DNA from: Chondrus crispus
Taxonomy: Eukaryota > Rhodophyta > Florideophyceae > Gigartinales > Gigartinaceae
Assembly (NCBI RefSeq): GCF_000350225.1
Contig: NW_005179111.1
Span: forward strand, 62,001 to 126,000
Length of the DNA: 64,000 nt
Direction of reading: 5' to 3'
The notes under the pieces were generated by a model. The model was not told the DNA's origin. It saw nothing but the letters and a program-made list of their open reading frames with translations, and did not search any database. A program made the translations under genes and the position numbers. Positions 52,311 through 62,179 of this stretch are shown here, in pieces (position 1 is the first letter of the stretch; each line of letters begins with the position of its first letter).

Positions 52311-55300
52311 AGCCGAAGCCGTCACTCCAACACCGACATGGAGTGAGGCTGACGAACGGCGTCGTCGAGGTCCTGCCGAACCAGACCTTCGACGTCATCG
52401 TCGCGAACTTTTCGCGACAGGAAAGGCGGCTTCCGAAGCACACCGTCGTGGGATACGCGAAGCGCAACCCCCTCGCGATCTTGACGCCCGAACGTCGCAT
52501 CGCCGAGGGGATCGTGCACGCGCTACACCTCACCGACTTGACCGATCAAGTCGGAACGGCAGGAGCTGGTCGACCAGGCTCCGCCCAGGGGGCAACCGTT
52601 GAGAAGAGAGGAGCCGGTACGGACGGCCGACCGGTGAAGTGCCCGCCGCCGGAAGGGGGCACTGCACCCGCCTCTAAAAAGGATCCCGAAAATCCGCCGG
52701 AGGATTGCGAAAAAGAAATCGACTTGTCATACATCGATGATGACAAGTTCCGGGGCCACGTGCTCGAGATGCTCCGTAAGCACTCGAGCCTGTGGAGCGG
52801 GGCGCTCGGAACGATCCGAGCGACCGAACACTGCATTCCCCTCGAACCGGGTACGAAGCCGATAAGTTCAATGCCCTACCGAAAGGGGCCGGCTATGCGT
52901 GAGATGGTCGCCAAGGAAGTCAAAAAAATGTTGAACGCAGGGGTAATCGAACCCGCGAGCACCGAGTGGGCGTCTCCCGTGGTGCTCGTTCCGAAGAAAG
53001 ACGGCTCTCTCCGGTTCTGCGTGGACTACCGGCGTCTCAACGCGAAGACGGCAGCGGATTCGTATCCGCTGCCCCGGATGGACGACTGCATCGATTCGCT
53101 CGGAGATGCAGCCGTCTTCACGACTTTGGACTGCAATTCCGGTTATTGGCAGATCCCCGTCGCTCCGGAAGACCGGGACAAGACCACGTTCACTACGCAT
53201 ATGGGAACGTTTCGCCATTTGCGTATGCCGTCCGGGCTAAAAGGGGCACCGGCCACCTTCCAACGTGCTCTCGACATCATCCTATCTGGCGTCCGATGGC
53301 AGATATGCCTCGTCTACCTGGATGATGTCATCGTGTTCTCCCGTACGCACGGAGAACACGCAAAGCATCTCGAAACTGTCTTGAGCTTGCTGAGGAGCGC
53401 CGGAATCTCCCTCAAGCTCAAGAAGTGTAGCTTCTTCCAACCGAAGGTGCACTACCTGGGGCACGTCATTTCCCCAGGTAAGCTGAGCGTCGCCGAAGCG
53501 GCGGTGGACGCCTTCAAGACGTTCACGTTTCCGAGGACGTTGACGCAGGTGCGCTCGTACCTCGGAGCGTGCAACGTCTACCGCCGCTTCGTGAAGGGGT
53601 TCGCGAAGATTGCGCGCCCATTAACGGACATGACGCGCAAGGACGCGGACCCTAACTTCGACAACCCGACCGAGCTGCAACTTCAAGCGTTCGAAACGTT
53701 GAAGGAGCGGATGATTTCCCCGCCGATCCTAGCATTGCCGCGGTACGGTCGGCCGTACATGATCGACACGGATGCTAGTGCCTATCTACTGGGCTGTACG
53801 TTGCTCCAGGAACACGAAGGCGCCAACGACTGGCGCCCCGTGGGGTATTGGTCGTACTCACTGTCCGATAGTGAGCGCAACTACAGCGCTACGGAGCGCG
53901 AATGCTTTGCCGTAGTGTGGGCCGTCCGCACACTACGGCCGTACATCGAAGGTACCAAGTTCATCGTCCGGACAGACCATGATGCCCTCCGATGGCTTAT
54001 GTCCCTCACGGAGAGTTCCGGAAGGCTTACTCGGTGGCCACTGCGGTTGGCGGAATACGACTTCACCATCCAGTACCGCCCCGGGCGCGTGCACCAGGTG
54101 CCCGATGCCCTGTCACGCCTCGTGTCGCCAAGGGTCACCGACGACCCTCGCCCAGTCGTCGAGGTGGATGACGACATTCCCACCTTCGATGCGGGTACGA
54201 CCGTCCGTGACATGTCGGACGAGCTCGCGGACCACGTCTGTACCGCGAGCTGCGATCACAAGGCCGTCCATGTACTCGTGACAACAAGGAACCAAGCCGG
54301 ATCGCGAAGAGGTTCGCGCGTCCGTACGCGCGACGAGCCGAGGGGCGACGACGAGGCCCCCGCTCTTGAAGGACTCACCTCGTTCTGGGAGGAGAACGAC
54401 GAGTTCGACGCTGTTGACATCGAGCGCGCCGAACAACCCGAAGTTGGCGCGCCCGCCTCCGCAGTCGCCCCTCCGCAGGACGACCTTCCGGCCCCTCTTA
54501 CGTTAGAGGAGATAGCCGAAGAGCAACGCGTGGATGACTTCTGCCAGACCGTACTAGCACGAGAGTCAGAGTCCCGGGACTCCGCGTTCTTGGAGGACCA
54601 CCACGGGGTGCTCAAACGGAGACACCCCTTCGACCCTGACATCGTGCAGGTCGTGGTGCCACGGACGCTACGGGCTCGGCTTCTCCAGCTCTGCCACACA
54701 CCAACCATCGCGGGGCACCCGGGCCAGAACCGTATGTACTTCGCGCTCCGTCGCGAGTACTACTGGTCCCATCTCGCTGCAGATGTCGCAGCTACGGTGC
54801 GAGGGTGCCGAACATGCGCGATGAACCGTGTTAAGTTGCGGAAACACCTCAACCGTTTGAAGTTGTTTCCGGCAAAACGGCCGCTTGAGAGCCTCGCCAT
54901 CGACATCTTGGGACCGCTACCCAAGACGAAGGCAGGGAAACGGTTCCTTCTCGTAATTACGGACCGTTTCACCAAGCTGACTCAAGTTGTGGCATTGCGG
55001 ACCGTAACCGCGTACACGGTCGCCGTCGCGTTCTGCGATGCGTGGGTATTTAAATACGGCGTCCCACGCTCGCTACTGTCGGATAACGGACCGCAGTTTA
55101 ACGCGAAGTTCTTCCACAGCACGTGCCGTGTCCTGGGGGTGACGAACTTGTACACTTCGGCGTACCACCCCCAGACGAACGGGCAGGTCGAGCGATATAA
55201 CCGGACCATCGCTTCGATGTTACGAAATTACGTCGGCGAACATCAGGACGACTGGGACGTGTACGTGGGGCCGCTCACGTACGCGTACAACTCCCACGTA

Positions 55301-55450
55301 CATCGTACGACGAGTACCACGCCCTTCGAGCTCGTCCTCAGCCGACCCCGCCGGAGTTCTTTCTACGTAGAGCCGACGGTGACGCGCCCCCGTCCGATAG
55401 GGGCAACGCGTGCGCTGCGTTCCTCAAGACGTTGGACGACACGATCCTGA
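52271..55450 (+). CDS. Gypsy-3 pol: reverse transcriptase, RNase H, integrase
   Basis: 1059 open codons. The start of the frame (HRHGVRLTNGVVEVLPNQTFDVIVANFS) is the linker after protease. RT has WASPVVLVPKKDG, RFCVDYRRLNA, TTLDCNSGYWQI and the catalytic VYLDDVIVFS. RNase H has D in IDTDASAYL, E in TERECFAV and D in RTDHDALRW. Integrase has the HHCC domain (HTPTIAGHPG...CRTCAMN) and D in AIDILGPLP, D in LSDNGPQFN and E in TNGQVERYNR. All catalytic residues are present. The last ~25 codons are off frame because of an indel near 55375-55385. The true C-terminus continues in another frame. Confidence 0.93.
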   Translation: MRVTTTGRGLVFIEPKPSLQHRHGVRLTNGVVEVLPNQTFDVIVANFSRQERRLPKHTVVGYAKRNPLAILTPERRIAEGIVHALHLTDLTDQVGTAGAGRPGSAQGATVEKRGAGTDGRPVKCPPPEGGTAPASKKDPENPPEDCEKEIDLSYIDDDKFRGHVLEMLRKHSSLWSGALGTIRATEHCIPLEPGTKPISSMPYRKGPAMREMVAKEVKKMLNAGVIEPASTEWASPVVLVPKKDGSLRFCVDYRRLNAKTAADSYPLPRMDDCIDSLGDAAVFTTLDCNSGYWQIPVAPEDRDKTTFTTHMGTFRHLRMPSGLKGAPATFQRALDIILSGVRWQICLVYLDDVIVFSRTHGEHAKHLETVLSLLRSAGISLKLKKCSFFQPKVHYLGHVISPGKLSVAEAAVDAFKTFTFPRTLTQVRSYLGACNVYRRFVKGFAKIARPLTDMTRKDADPNFDNPTELQLQAFETLKERMISPPILALPRYGRPYMIDTDASAYLLGCTLLQEHEGANDWRPVGYWSYSLSDSERNYSATERECFAVVWAVRTLRPYIEGTKFIVRTDHDALRWLMSLTESSGRLTRWPLRLAEYDFTIQYRPGRVHQVPDALSRLVSPRVTDDPRPVVEVDDDIPTFDAGTTVRDMSDELADHVCTASCDHKAVHVLVTTRNQAGSRRGSRVRTRDEPRGDDEAPALEGLTSFWEENDEFDAVDIERAEQPEVGAPASAVAPPQDDLPAPLTLEEIAEEQRVDDFCQTVLARESESRDSAFLEDHHGVLKRRHPFDPDIVQVVVPRTLRARLLQLCHTPTIAGHPGQNRMYFALRREYYWSHLAADVAATVRGCRTCAMNRVKLRKHLNRLKLFPAKRPLESLAIDILGPLPKTKAGKRFLLVITDRFTKLTQVVALRTVTAYTVAVAFCDAWVFKYGVPRSLLSDNGPQFNAKFFHSTCRVLGVTNLYTSAYHPQTNGQVERYNRTIASMLRNYVGEHQDDWDVYVGPLTYAYNSHVHRTTSTTPFELVLSRPRRSSFYVEPTVTRPRPIGATRALRSSRRWTTRS

Positions 55451-55986
55451 AGGCGTACGGGAGCCTGCGCCGGAGCCAGGCTCGGTACAAGCGCGACTTC
55501 GATAAACGCGTCAGACGGCTCAACGCACGTATCAAGCCAGGTAATTTCGTCTACCTGAACCCCACCGATGGGGCAAAGACGTCTAACAAACTCGCGTCGC
55601 CCGCCGTTGGGCCATACCGGGTACTCGCCAACGACCGGCGAACCATCACGATCGATCGTGATGGTGTTACCGAGCGCGTCTCCGCAGACCGCTGCGTGTA
55701 CGCCCCACCACCGACGAGCGTGTCACGGGCGAGCACGACAACCCCAGGTGACCTTGCCGACAAGGTCACCGAGGGCACTCAGTACGCTGTCGAGCGACTA
55801 CTCCGGCATCGGGCCATGGAGGACGGAACTACGGAGTTCCTCATCAAGTGGGAGGATTACGACACGCCCACTTGGACCGCACGGACTCACGTCCCGGAGG
55901 AGTTGGTGTCTCGTTACGCCCAACGCCTCCGGAGGCGCACCGGCAGAGGCCTTACATCAGACGTGAACGCGGACGTTCACGCTTAA
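55385..55986 (+). pseudogene. Gypsy-3 integrase tail and chromodomain (shifted frame)
   Basis: Continues the integrase from about NACAAFLKTLDDTILKAYG through the GPY/F-like segment (NKLASPAVGPYRVL) to a chromodomain (YAVERLLRHRAMEDGTTEFLIKWEDYDTPTWTARTHVPEEL). The residues before it read in the main pol frame up to about 55380. One inserted or deleted base in the CGCGCCCCCGTCC run accounts for the shift. In so young a copy this could also be a sequencing error. Confidence 0.85.
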
Positions 55987-56844
55987 GGAGGGGGCCCTCA
56001 ACCGTCTCGTTCGGCTACATTCAACCGCTCCGTTACGGTTAAATTAGTCCCCTGTGGTTCGAGACCAAGAGTACGTTCGGAAGCCAAGCCGTATTTGACT
56101 CCCGAACGCCACGGACGCGAGACGAAGGAACCAGATGGTACAGACTGTCTGAATGGGGAGCGATCCCCGTTAGGGCCAATGTGACCCGAGCCGGACGACA
56201 GAGCGCGCGAGGAAGCCAATAGCCCCCTTTTCGAACCAAGGGGCCAAACGCACGGCCACAGCACATGCGACGGTCGGAACCCGTGCACACGAGAACACCA
56301 CGGAAGGGCACATCGCCCCCTAAGTGCAATCCACGACCACTGCAACACGCCCGTGCGCAGAGATTGTGCGGGTGTTCTTAAAATTGGAAGAAAATACGCC
56401 TGAGGGGCGTACAGTACGCCGTTCGTACGCCCAGCGCACGCGCTGGCCACAGTGGCAATCCGCCACCACCCTCGAGAAAATTAACGGAAAACATGCGCAC
56501 GACGGGCGCAACGCACGCCCGCGAAGCAATCCAAATAGGTCGCGATCCATTTGGACCTTACGGAAACATCCGTACACGTGAAAAAAAATTGGTTCGCGCA
56601 CGCCGCACTCACATCACGGACCGTGCGGTGATTTTTTGGCAAAAAAAGGTTTTCGCGGGAAAACATTTTTTGCAATTTTTTGGTGGTAATTTGGTCAGGG
56701 ACTCAGGGCTCTGTCTGTTCCCGCACGCGCGCGCACGGGTACTGTACGCAACAAACGTCGTAGACGCTGCGTACAGTAGGGGCCGGACGGACACTGACGG
56801 GAAAGCGAGGGGCGCGCACAAGGAGAGACGGACGTCGCGCGTCC
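55987..56844. other. Gypsy-3 proximal 3' region
   Basis: No supported gene. The sequence turns T/A-run rich at 56620-56690 (TTTTTTGGCAAAAAAAGG, ACATTTTTTGCAATTTTTT), with GTACAGTACGCC- and GTACTGTACGC-type words near 56410 and 56750. Confidence 0.5.
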
Positions 56845-58440
56845 ATGCCCCCGCTCCCGAGGGTGAGGGGCGCACAGAACAAAACGTACGTCGCGCGCGT
56901 CGGCGCCCCCGCCTCCGAAGGCGAGGGCCGAAGGATAAGAGAAACGTCCGGGCCCTTGCCCCGGACGGCGAGGGGCGACCGCAAGAAAAGACGAACGGCA
57001 CACGCGCGGCGCCCCCGCCACCGATGGCGGGGGGGGCGCGCGAAGAGAAAAACGTACGCCCACACGTCGCGCTCTCGCCCCAATGACGAGGGACAGCACT
57101 GAAAGGAACGTTCGCCGAGCGCCGGCGCCCTCGCAACCGATGACGAAGGGCGCGGGGTAAGGAAATTTGCCGAGGGCTCGCGCTCCCGCCACCGACGGCG
57201 GGGAGAGACGCGAGCAAAGAAGAAGACGTACGCCGAAGCGTCCGCCCCCTCGCCCCGATGGCGAGGGGCGCGGGGGCAAGAAGACGAATGCCGTTCGCGT
57301 TCGCGCCCCGCCTCCGAATGCGAGAGGCGCGAGCGAGGAAAAAGACGAACGGCGCACGCGCGGCGCCCCCGCCACCGATGGCGGGCGTCGCGCGAAGAAG
57401 AAAACGTATGTCTACGCGCCACGCCCTCGTCCCGATAGCGAGGGGCGCGCGCGGACAAGAACACGAGTGCCGCTCGCGCCGCGCCTTCGCCCCGATGGCA
57501 AGGGACGGGAAGTATGAAGCCGTTCGTCGAGCACCCGCGTCCCTCGCCACAGGGGATGAGGGACGCCAAGTATGCCGAGGATCGTCGCGCCCTCGCCCCG
57601 ATGGCGAGAGGAGCACGAGGTCCGACGGAGGCCGCGGGAGAGAAGGAAAACTCCAGGGAAAATGGGGGCTCGAGGGTGAGAAGCCGATCCAACCAACGGG
57701 AGCTCGTCAAATCGAGCGCCTTGGAAATTGCCGGTAAGCGCTGCCTAACGTCGGAAAGACGATCCGACCAATGGGAGCTCGTCAAACTCCCCATGGGAGT
57801 GATTCCCACCTCCGCCGAACCCTTTGCATCTCCCCTCCTTCATCCGCGCGGTCCGCAGCGGACCCGGCGGAGAGGTCGTCTCCTCGAAGCGGGGATGGCG
57901 AAGGGGCACGAGGTCTAGGACGAACTCCGCGCGCGTTGCCCTCGCCCCTGCAGGGGGAGGGACGCGAAGAAATGCGATCGTCGCGCGCCCGGCGCCCTCG
58001 CCCCCGCATGGAAAGGAGCACCGGGCGGATAAGACCAATACAGCGCCGCGAGACCTCGCCCCCGGCACGGCGAGGGGGCGGACTGAAGGAGAGGAACGTC
58101 GCGCGTTTCTGGCCCTCGCCCCGGTAGCGAGGGTCGCGCAAAGGATAAGAGAAGAGTCCGAGTCCTCACCACCGCAAGGCGAGGGGCGGACTGAAGGAGA
58201 CGAACGCCGCGCGCTTCTGGCCCTCGCCCCGAATGCGAGGGCGCGCAAAAGAAAAGAGAAGCGTCCGCTCCCTCGCCCCGAATGGCGAGGGACGTCCAAA
58301 AGAAAAGCGAACAGCTGCTCGCTCGCGCCCTCGCCCGTAATGGCGAGGGACGCGAAGAAAGACAAGGCCGTGCGCCCGCCTCCGCTGTATAACCTCCTCA
58401 CCACGGCCCCCGCCAACCGGAGGCGAAGGGGACGTCGAGT
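56845..58440 (+). repeat. Tandem array of short GC-rich hairpins
   Basis: About 20 units spaced roughly 55-65 bp apart. Each has a stem of 7-10 bp such as CCCCTCGCC/GGCGAGGGG (57246-57268), CCCCCGCCA/TGGCGGGGG (57012-57033), GCCCTCGC/GCGAGGGC (58220-58242), TCCCTCGCC/GGCGAGGGA (58269-58292) and GCGTCCCTC/GAGGGACGC (57537-57566). Most loops are CCGA, CCGAT or CCGAAT. A purine-rich linker like AAGAAAAGACGAACG separates many units. Stem sequences differ between units while pairing is kept, with GU pairs or bulges in some (CCTTGCC/GGCGAGG at 56954-56973). Long frames on both strands across it are repeat-driven. Confidence 0.85.
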
Positions 58441-58663
58441 AGAAGGGCGCTAGCTACGCGCAGCGAACCGTCGCTCGTTTGCCGTTGGTCGGTAAGGGGA
58501 ACTGGCGGCGGGCTGCGGGTGGGGACCAAAACGGAAAGAGGTGGTACCACGAAAACGACTCTGCAGGAAGGCGATTTTTATTGTGGAAAGGCGCCAGGGC
58601 CCCCTCTGCTCGCCGACAAGGGGAGGAGGAAACCCCGCGCGGTTGACCTACACGCTGACAAGG

Positions 58664-61006
58664 TCAGAGACTCGGGGCATTCGGGGGCAAGCGAGCCCCC
58701 GAATCGTAACTGGCTTGAGGATAGTACCCCGGGTGCCGGGGTAAGCCGGTTGCCATGTCCCCCAGGGTAGGCATGGCGACCCGCGTGGTATCCTCACCGC
58801 TCGCCCCGTCTGGAGACGGGCGAGGGTCGGGCTCGTACCCCGCATATGGGTCGCGGATGGTTACAAGAGCCGGGGGGTGGGGAACGTTGCCCGCAGGCGG
58901 CGGTACCGACTGCGACGACCGCAGTCGGTCGCGCTCGCGTCGATAGCGTTCGCGATCGAACACCGCCCGTTCGTAGGCCGCGGCTTGGCGCTCGGATGCC
59001 TCGCGCATGGACTCTAGCTCACGGCTGACTCGCTGCAGTTCCGCGGAGCGTCTCGCTAGGTCGTCACGTAGATCGCGCGCTTCATCGCTCCGAGTGAGGA
59101 ACCAGTCAGCCAGGGTATCGACCAACCCGCCTACGGTCCAACCGCGCCGGCTGGCCACGCCTAACGCCCATACTACCTTGGCGGACGCTGCCAACTCTCC
59201 GTGGGGGAGCACCAGTTCGCGTACGCGACGCCCTCGGGGCGTTTCCTGCCCCACCGCATCGAGCGGTGGGATGGGGAGGACAGTCGCTGCGGAGACAGGG
59301 TCCCCTACAGGACCACGGCCGACGACCGACGTCGGCCGAAAGGGGTTCACAGCGGTGCTAACGGAGTCCACGGCCACGGCGTCGAGGTCCCTGTAACGTT
59401 TACGGCGCCCGCGCCGATGCTCAGACCCGACCCCTCCCCTCGGCTGCGCGTTGCCGGAGACCGACGGCACGAGGGGAGAGCGCGCCACGAAGGCGTCCGC
59501 CGTGGGATCGTACGTGAGATAGGAGCTGCGAGCTCCGGTCGTATAGTCCATCCACGAACGGTGGTTCCGAGGGGTGACTTCGCTGGCGCGGTCCATGAGG
59601 CTAATGGCATGGCCGAATGTCCAAGGGGCGTGACTGGACCCGTGTTCGGACGGATGCAGCGCAACGTCGGGAAGGCCCGACGCGACGCGCCTCACGAACG
59701 CAACCGTGGGGCCGGGCTGAACGAACGCCCGCTTGTTCATGTAAACCTCCGACATGAAGGCGCAGCATACGGACCACGCCCACTCGCGCTCATAGTTGTA
59801 AGCGAGCCGCGAGTGGGCTGGATGCTGTAGGTCGGCGCACGCGATGCCAAAATACTTCAGGATGGGAGGCAGAAGGGGGTGTACCCCTAGTGAAGGAAAG
59901 CTCTCCCGCACGCTCACGGGGAGAGCTGGAAAATCCCCGACTGTCAAGCCGGACGCAAAGGCAGCGGATGGGACGACCCGACCGTCCGCCTCGTCGTCTC
60001 TCCTGTAGGCGGACCAATCGTGGTGAGCGAAACCCATGGCATATAGCCGCATCAAGGAACAAGAGGACTTCTGTAGAGCCACGAGGGGCTTGGTGAAGGC
60101 GTAGGGGCGGGGCGAGACGTACAACCCCGCCAACTCCGACAGCACGAAGCGTCGGGGGTCTAGCCGCACCGACCCGGACAGGAACGCCCCCATACGATCA
60201 ACGTAGAGGACCTCTGCAGCACTGTACACGAATGTACGATCGCCCGGCAGCTCGTCCGGGAGCTGGTAGCCGACACCGCCGCCTTCGGCCATTAAGCGAC
60301 GAAGGGCCGAAGACGCTTCTTCGAGGCCGCCCGCTTCGTATACCTTGAACACGCGGGCGAGATCGGACCGAAGCCACCCGCACGAGATCACCTCCGCTAC
60401 GGTGACCCCCGAACGGCCCCTGCGCAACCAGGGGTACTGCAGCTCGTCGACAGAGAGCAGTGGGGCATCGGAAGACGGAACCCCGAACCACCGCGTGGCA
60501 GAGGCCACCTCCCCCTCCCGACCGGAAGAGGAGGGGGGAGGTACAGGAGGACGACGGCCAAAGGACGCACCATCAGGAGCGGCGTGGTCGCGCGTGACGT
60601 CCAAATGCGCAACGGGAAGGACGTCGTCCGCTGGGGCCGAAGGGGTAGCCGGACGGAACGCGATAACCGGTTTGGGTGGCCCCACGGGAGGGGCCACCAG
60701 CTCCACGGAGACGGTCGTGGAGCGGGAACGGGACTTCTGGAAAGCCGGCGGGGCCAGCGGGGCCGTACGAGTCAGAGCGATGTCGTCCTCTCGCGATCCA
60801 GGGGACGCGCTCGATGAAGCGACCCCGCTCGGCAAAGGAATCGCGACGACGGACGCGCCCGCCGCCATCGAGCGGAGGCGGAGGCGGAGGAGGAAGAGAG
60901 GTCGAGTCGGCCATGATAGGACGGCCGATAGGACGGAGCCGAGATGATCGATCGGGACTGTCGGGGAAGGACTGGGACAGTGCAAAGTGGACGCGGACGT
61001 CCACAC
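58664..61006 (-). CDS. Gypsy-3 antisense open frame, 780 codons, unknown function
   Basis: It runs antisense to the element, starting 16 bp from the 3' LTR. The first ~170 residues are Pro/Ser/Ala-rich. From ~180 to ~500 there is a globular-looking part with many W, Y and F (DELQYPWLRRGRSGVTVAEVI, VFKVYEAGGLEEASSALRRL, KYFGIACADLQ, YEREWAWSVCCAFMSEVYMNKRAF). A basic cluster RRGRRKRYRDLD at ~530 may be a nuclear signal. A probable coiled coil covers ~635-695 (RSDEARDLRDDLARRSAELQ). No family is recognised. An in-frame ATG at 60868 (MAAGASVV) is an alternative start. GC richness makes chance frames longer, so coding is inferred from composition only. The LTR could supply an antisense promoter. 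Confidence 0.55.
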   Translation of the reverse strand: MWTSASTLHCPSPSPTVPIDHLGSVLSAVLSWPTRPLFLLRLRLRSMAAGASVVAIPLPSGVASSSASPGSREDDIALTRTAPLAPPAFQKSRSRSTTVSVELVAPPVGPPKPVIAFRPATPSAPADDVLPVAHLDVTRDHAAPDGASFGRRPPVPPPSSSGREGEVASATRWFGVPSSDAPLLSVDELQYPWLRRGRSGVTVAEVISCGWLRSDLARVFKVYEAGGLEEASSALRRLMAEGGGVGYQLPDELPGDRTFVYSAAEVLYVDRMGAFLSGSVRLDPRRFVLSELAGLYVSPRPYAFTKPLVALQKSSCSLMRLYAMGFAHHDWSAYRRDDEADGRVVPSAAFASGLTVGDFPALPVSVRESFPSLGVHPLLPPILKYFGIACADLQHPAHSRLAYNYEREWAWSVCCAFMSEVYMNKRAFVQPGPTVAFVRRVASGLPDVALHPSEHGSSHAPWTFGHAISLMDRASEVTPRNHRSWMDYTTGARSSYLTYDPTADAFVARSPLVPSVSGNAQPRGGVGSEHRRGRRKRYRDLDAVAVDSVSTAVNPFRPTSVVGRGPVGDPVSAATVLPIPPLDAVGQETPRGRRVRELVLPHGELAASAKVVWALGVASRRGWTVGGLVDTLADWFLTRSDEARDLRDDLARRSAELQRVSRELESMREASERQAAAYERAVFDRERYRRERDRLRSSQSVPPPAGNVPHPPALVTIRDPYAGYEPDPRPSPDGASGEDTTRVAMPTLGDMATGLPRHPGYYPQASYDSGARLPPNAPSL

Positions 61007-61021
61007 TTGAGAGGGGGGCCA

Positions 61022-61633
61022 TGTAGCATATCCCCCTCTCTAAATTAGATTTAGATTAGATTTATAACAGTAGAGCCCGAGCTCTACAGTACCTCAGTGC
61101 GCGCGCACACGTGTACCCCACGTGTACAGGGGCGCGCGCGCACACACGTGTACAACACGTGTGCTGCCAGCCCCGACGGCTGACAGCACTACAGTGCAGG
61201 CCGACCTGCACTACTGTAATGTTATGACAGGTGACCCTGTACATTAAATATGAGCGGACCGCCGGCGGTGGAGGGCGACAAGCACGGACTTGTCAAGGAT
61301 CCTCCACCTTGGTCCGCCCGCTTACTTTTAGGTACTTCCGTCCGTTTTACCTAGGAGTAGCACCGCGCGCGGGTTGAGGACGCGCGTAGCACGCCCACGA
61401 GCCGGCTCCGCCTCCGCCCGTCGGTACTGGATCGTCACCCAGTACCGCTCCGGGGCGTCGAGGCGTAGAACCGCTCGCGCGTGCGCGCGTCCTCACCGAT
61501 CCCGCTCTACCACCGCTACCTCGAGCCCGTGCTCGGTACCGTGGGTGGGCCGAGCTTCTGTCTTCCCGCCGATCGGGGTCTTTCCGAACTGTCAGTACTC
61601 ACCCCCCTCGTCGTTGGGGGTGATTATACTACA
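61022..61633 (+). repeat. 3' LTR of Gypsy-3
   Basis: 612 bp, preceded by the polypurine tract GAGAGGGGGGCCA. It differs from the 5' LTR by three base changes and one missing 11-bp CACGTGTAC unit. It is followed by GATGC. Confidence 0.95.
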
Positions 61634-61638
61634 GATGC

Positions 61639-62138
61639 TGTACTACTTGGCGGACGGAAACTACCCGGAGTGGTCGATTTTTGTTAAGCCGCTTTCGGCC
61701 CCAGTCAACGATCGAGAAAGATATTTCGCAGAACGCCAGATGAGTGTTCGAAAGGATGTTGGACGGCTTTTTGGTGTCCTTCAAGGGCGCATTAAGATTT
61801 TGCGCCATGAGTCCTTCGAGTGGTCTGACTCTATCCTGATACTCATAAGCCAGGTCTGCGTAATCCTACATAACATGATTGTAGATATGCATAAGAGGGG
61901 AGAGTGTATGGACGAGGTAGATGAACACGGGAATACCGTGAACGTAGTTACTGAGTTCGACTTAATTGCGGACGAGACAGTACCCGGCGCCAACGCGTCA
62001 AGTACTGAAGCGACGCAGTCTTCAGCTGGTCTTAGCGTGCTACTTGACAGAAACGATCTCGTTCGAAACCCTCTACTGCATCGAGAACTATGGGAGCAGC
62101 TATCTTACCATTTATGGTCAAATCGTGGAGAACAGTAA
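61639..62138 (+). pseudogene. Harbinger H1 transposase, C-terminal part
   Basis: Joins the 5' part exactly across the Gypsy-3 insertion: RHWM before, then YYLADGNYPEWSIFVK, a family signature, with one GATGC copy used. Residues after it include ERYFAERQMSVRKDVGRLFGVLQGRIKIL. In related transposases this block reads KDVERxFGVLQ with the third acidic residue at E. Here it is G, so the catalytic E appears lost. The protein ends after SYHLWSNRGEQ. It lacks a start of its own: an ATG provided by the LTR extends an artefactual frame to 61374. Confidence 0.88.
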
Positions 62139-62179
62139 ATAAATGCACTTTATTATACGTTTAACATTCCCACCACACC

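Larger units (their letters stand above)
48027..61633 (+). mobile_element. Gypsy-3: 13.6-kb chromodomain Ty3/Gypsy element
   Basis: LTRs of 623 and 612 bp (TGTAGCATATCC...TATACTACA) flanked by the perfect duplication GATGC (48022-48026, 61634-61638). The LTRs differ by about three base changes and one 11-bp repeat unit, so insertion is recent. It contains gag, protease, pol, chromodomain, then about 5 kb of unusual 3' sequence with a hairpin array and a long antisense frame. One frameshift near 55380 separates the integrase tail. Confidence 0.95.

Noticed and set aside
56609..57616. Open frame of 335 codons on the minus strand, and similar long frames on the plus strand, within the hairpin array
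   Set aside because: They are repeats of Arg/Ala/Pro-rich words produced by the GC-rich hairpin units and exist in several frames at once, so they are best explained by composition.
61374..62138. 254-codon frame starting in the Gypsy-3 3' LTR
   Set aside because: The first ~88 codons are LTR sequence fused by insertion to the H1 transposase tail. The same LTR frame opens at 48390 and partly at 31465.
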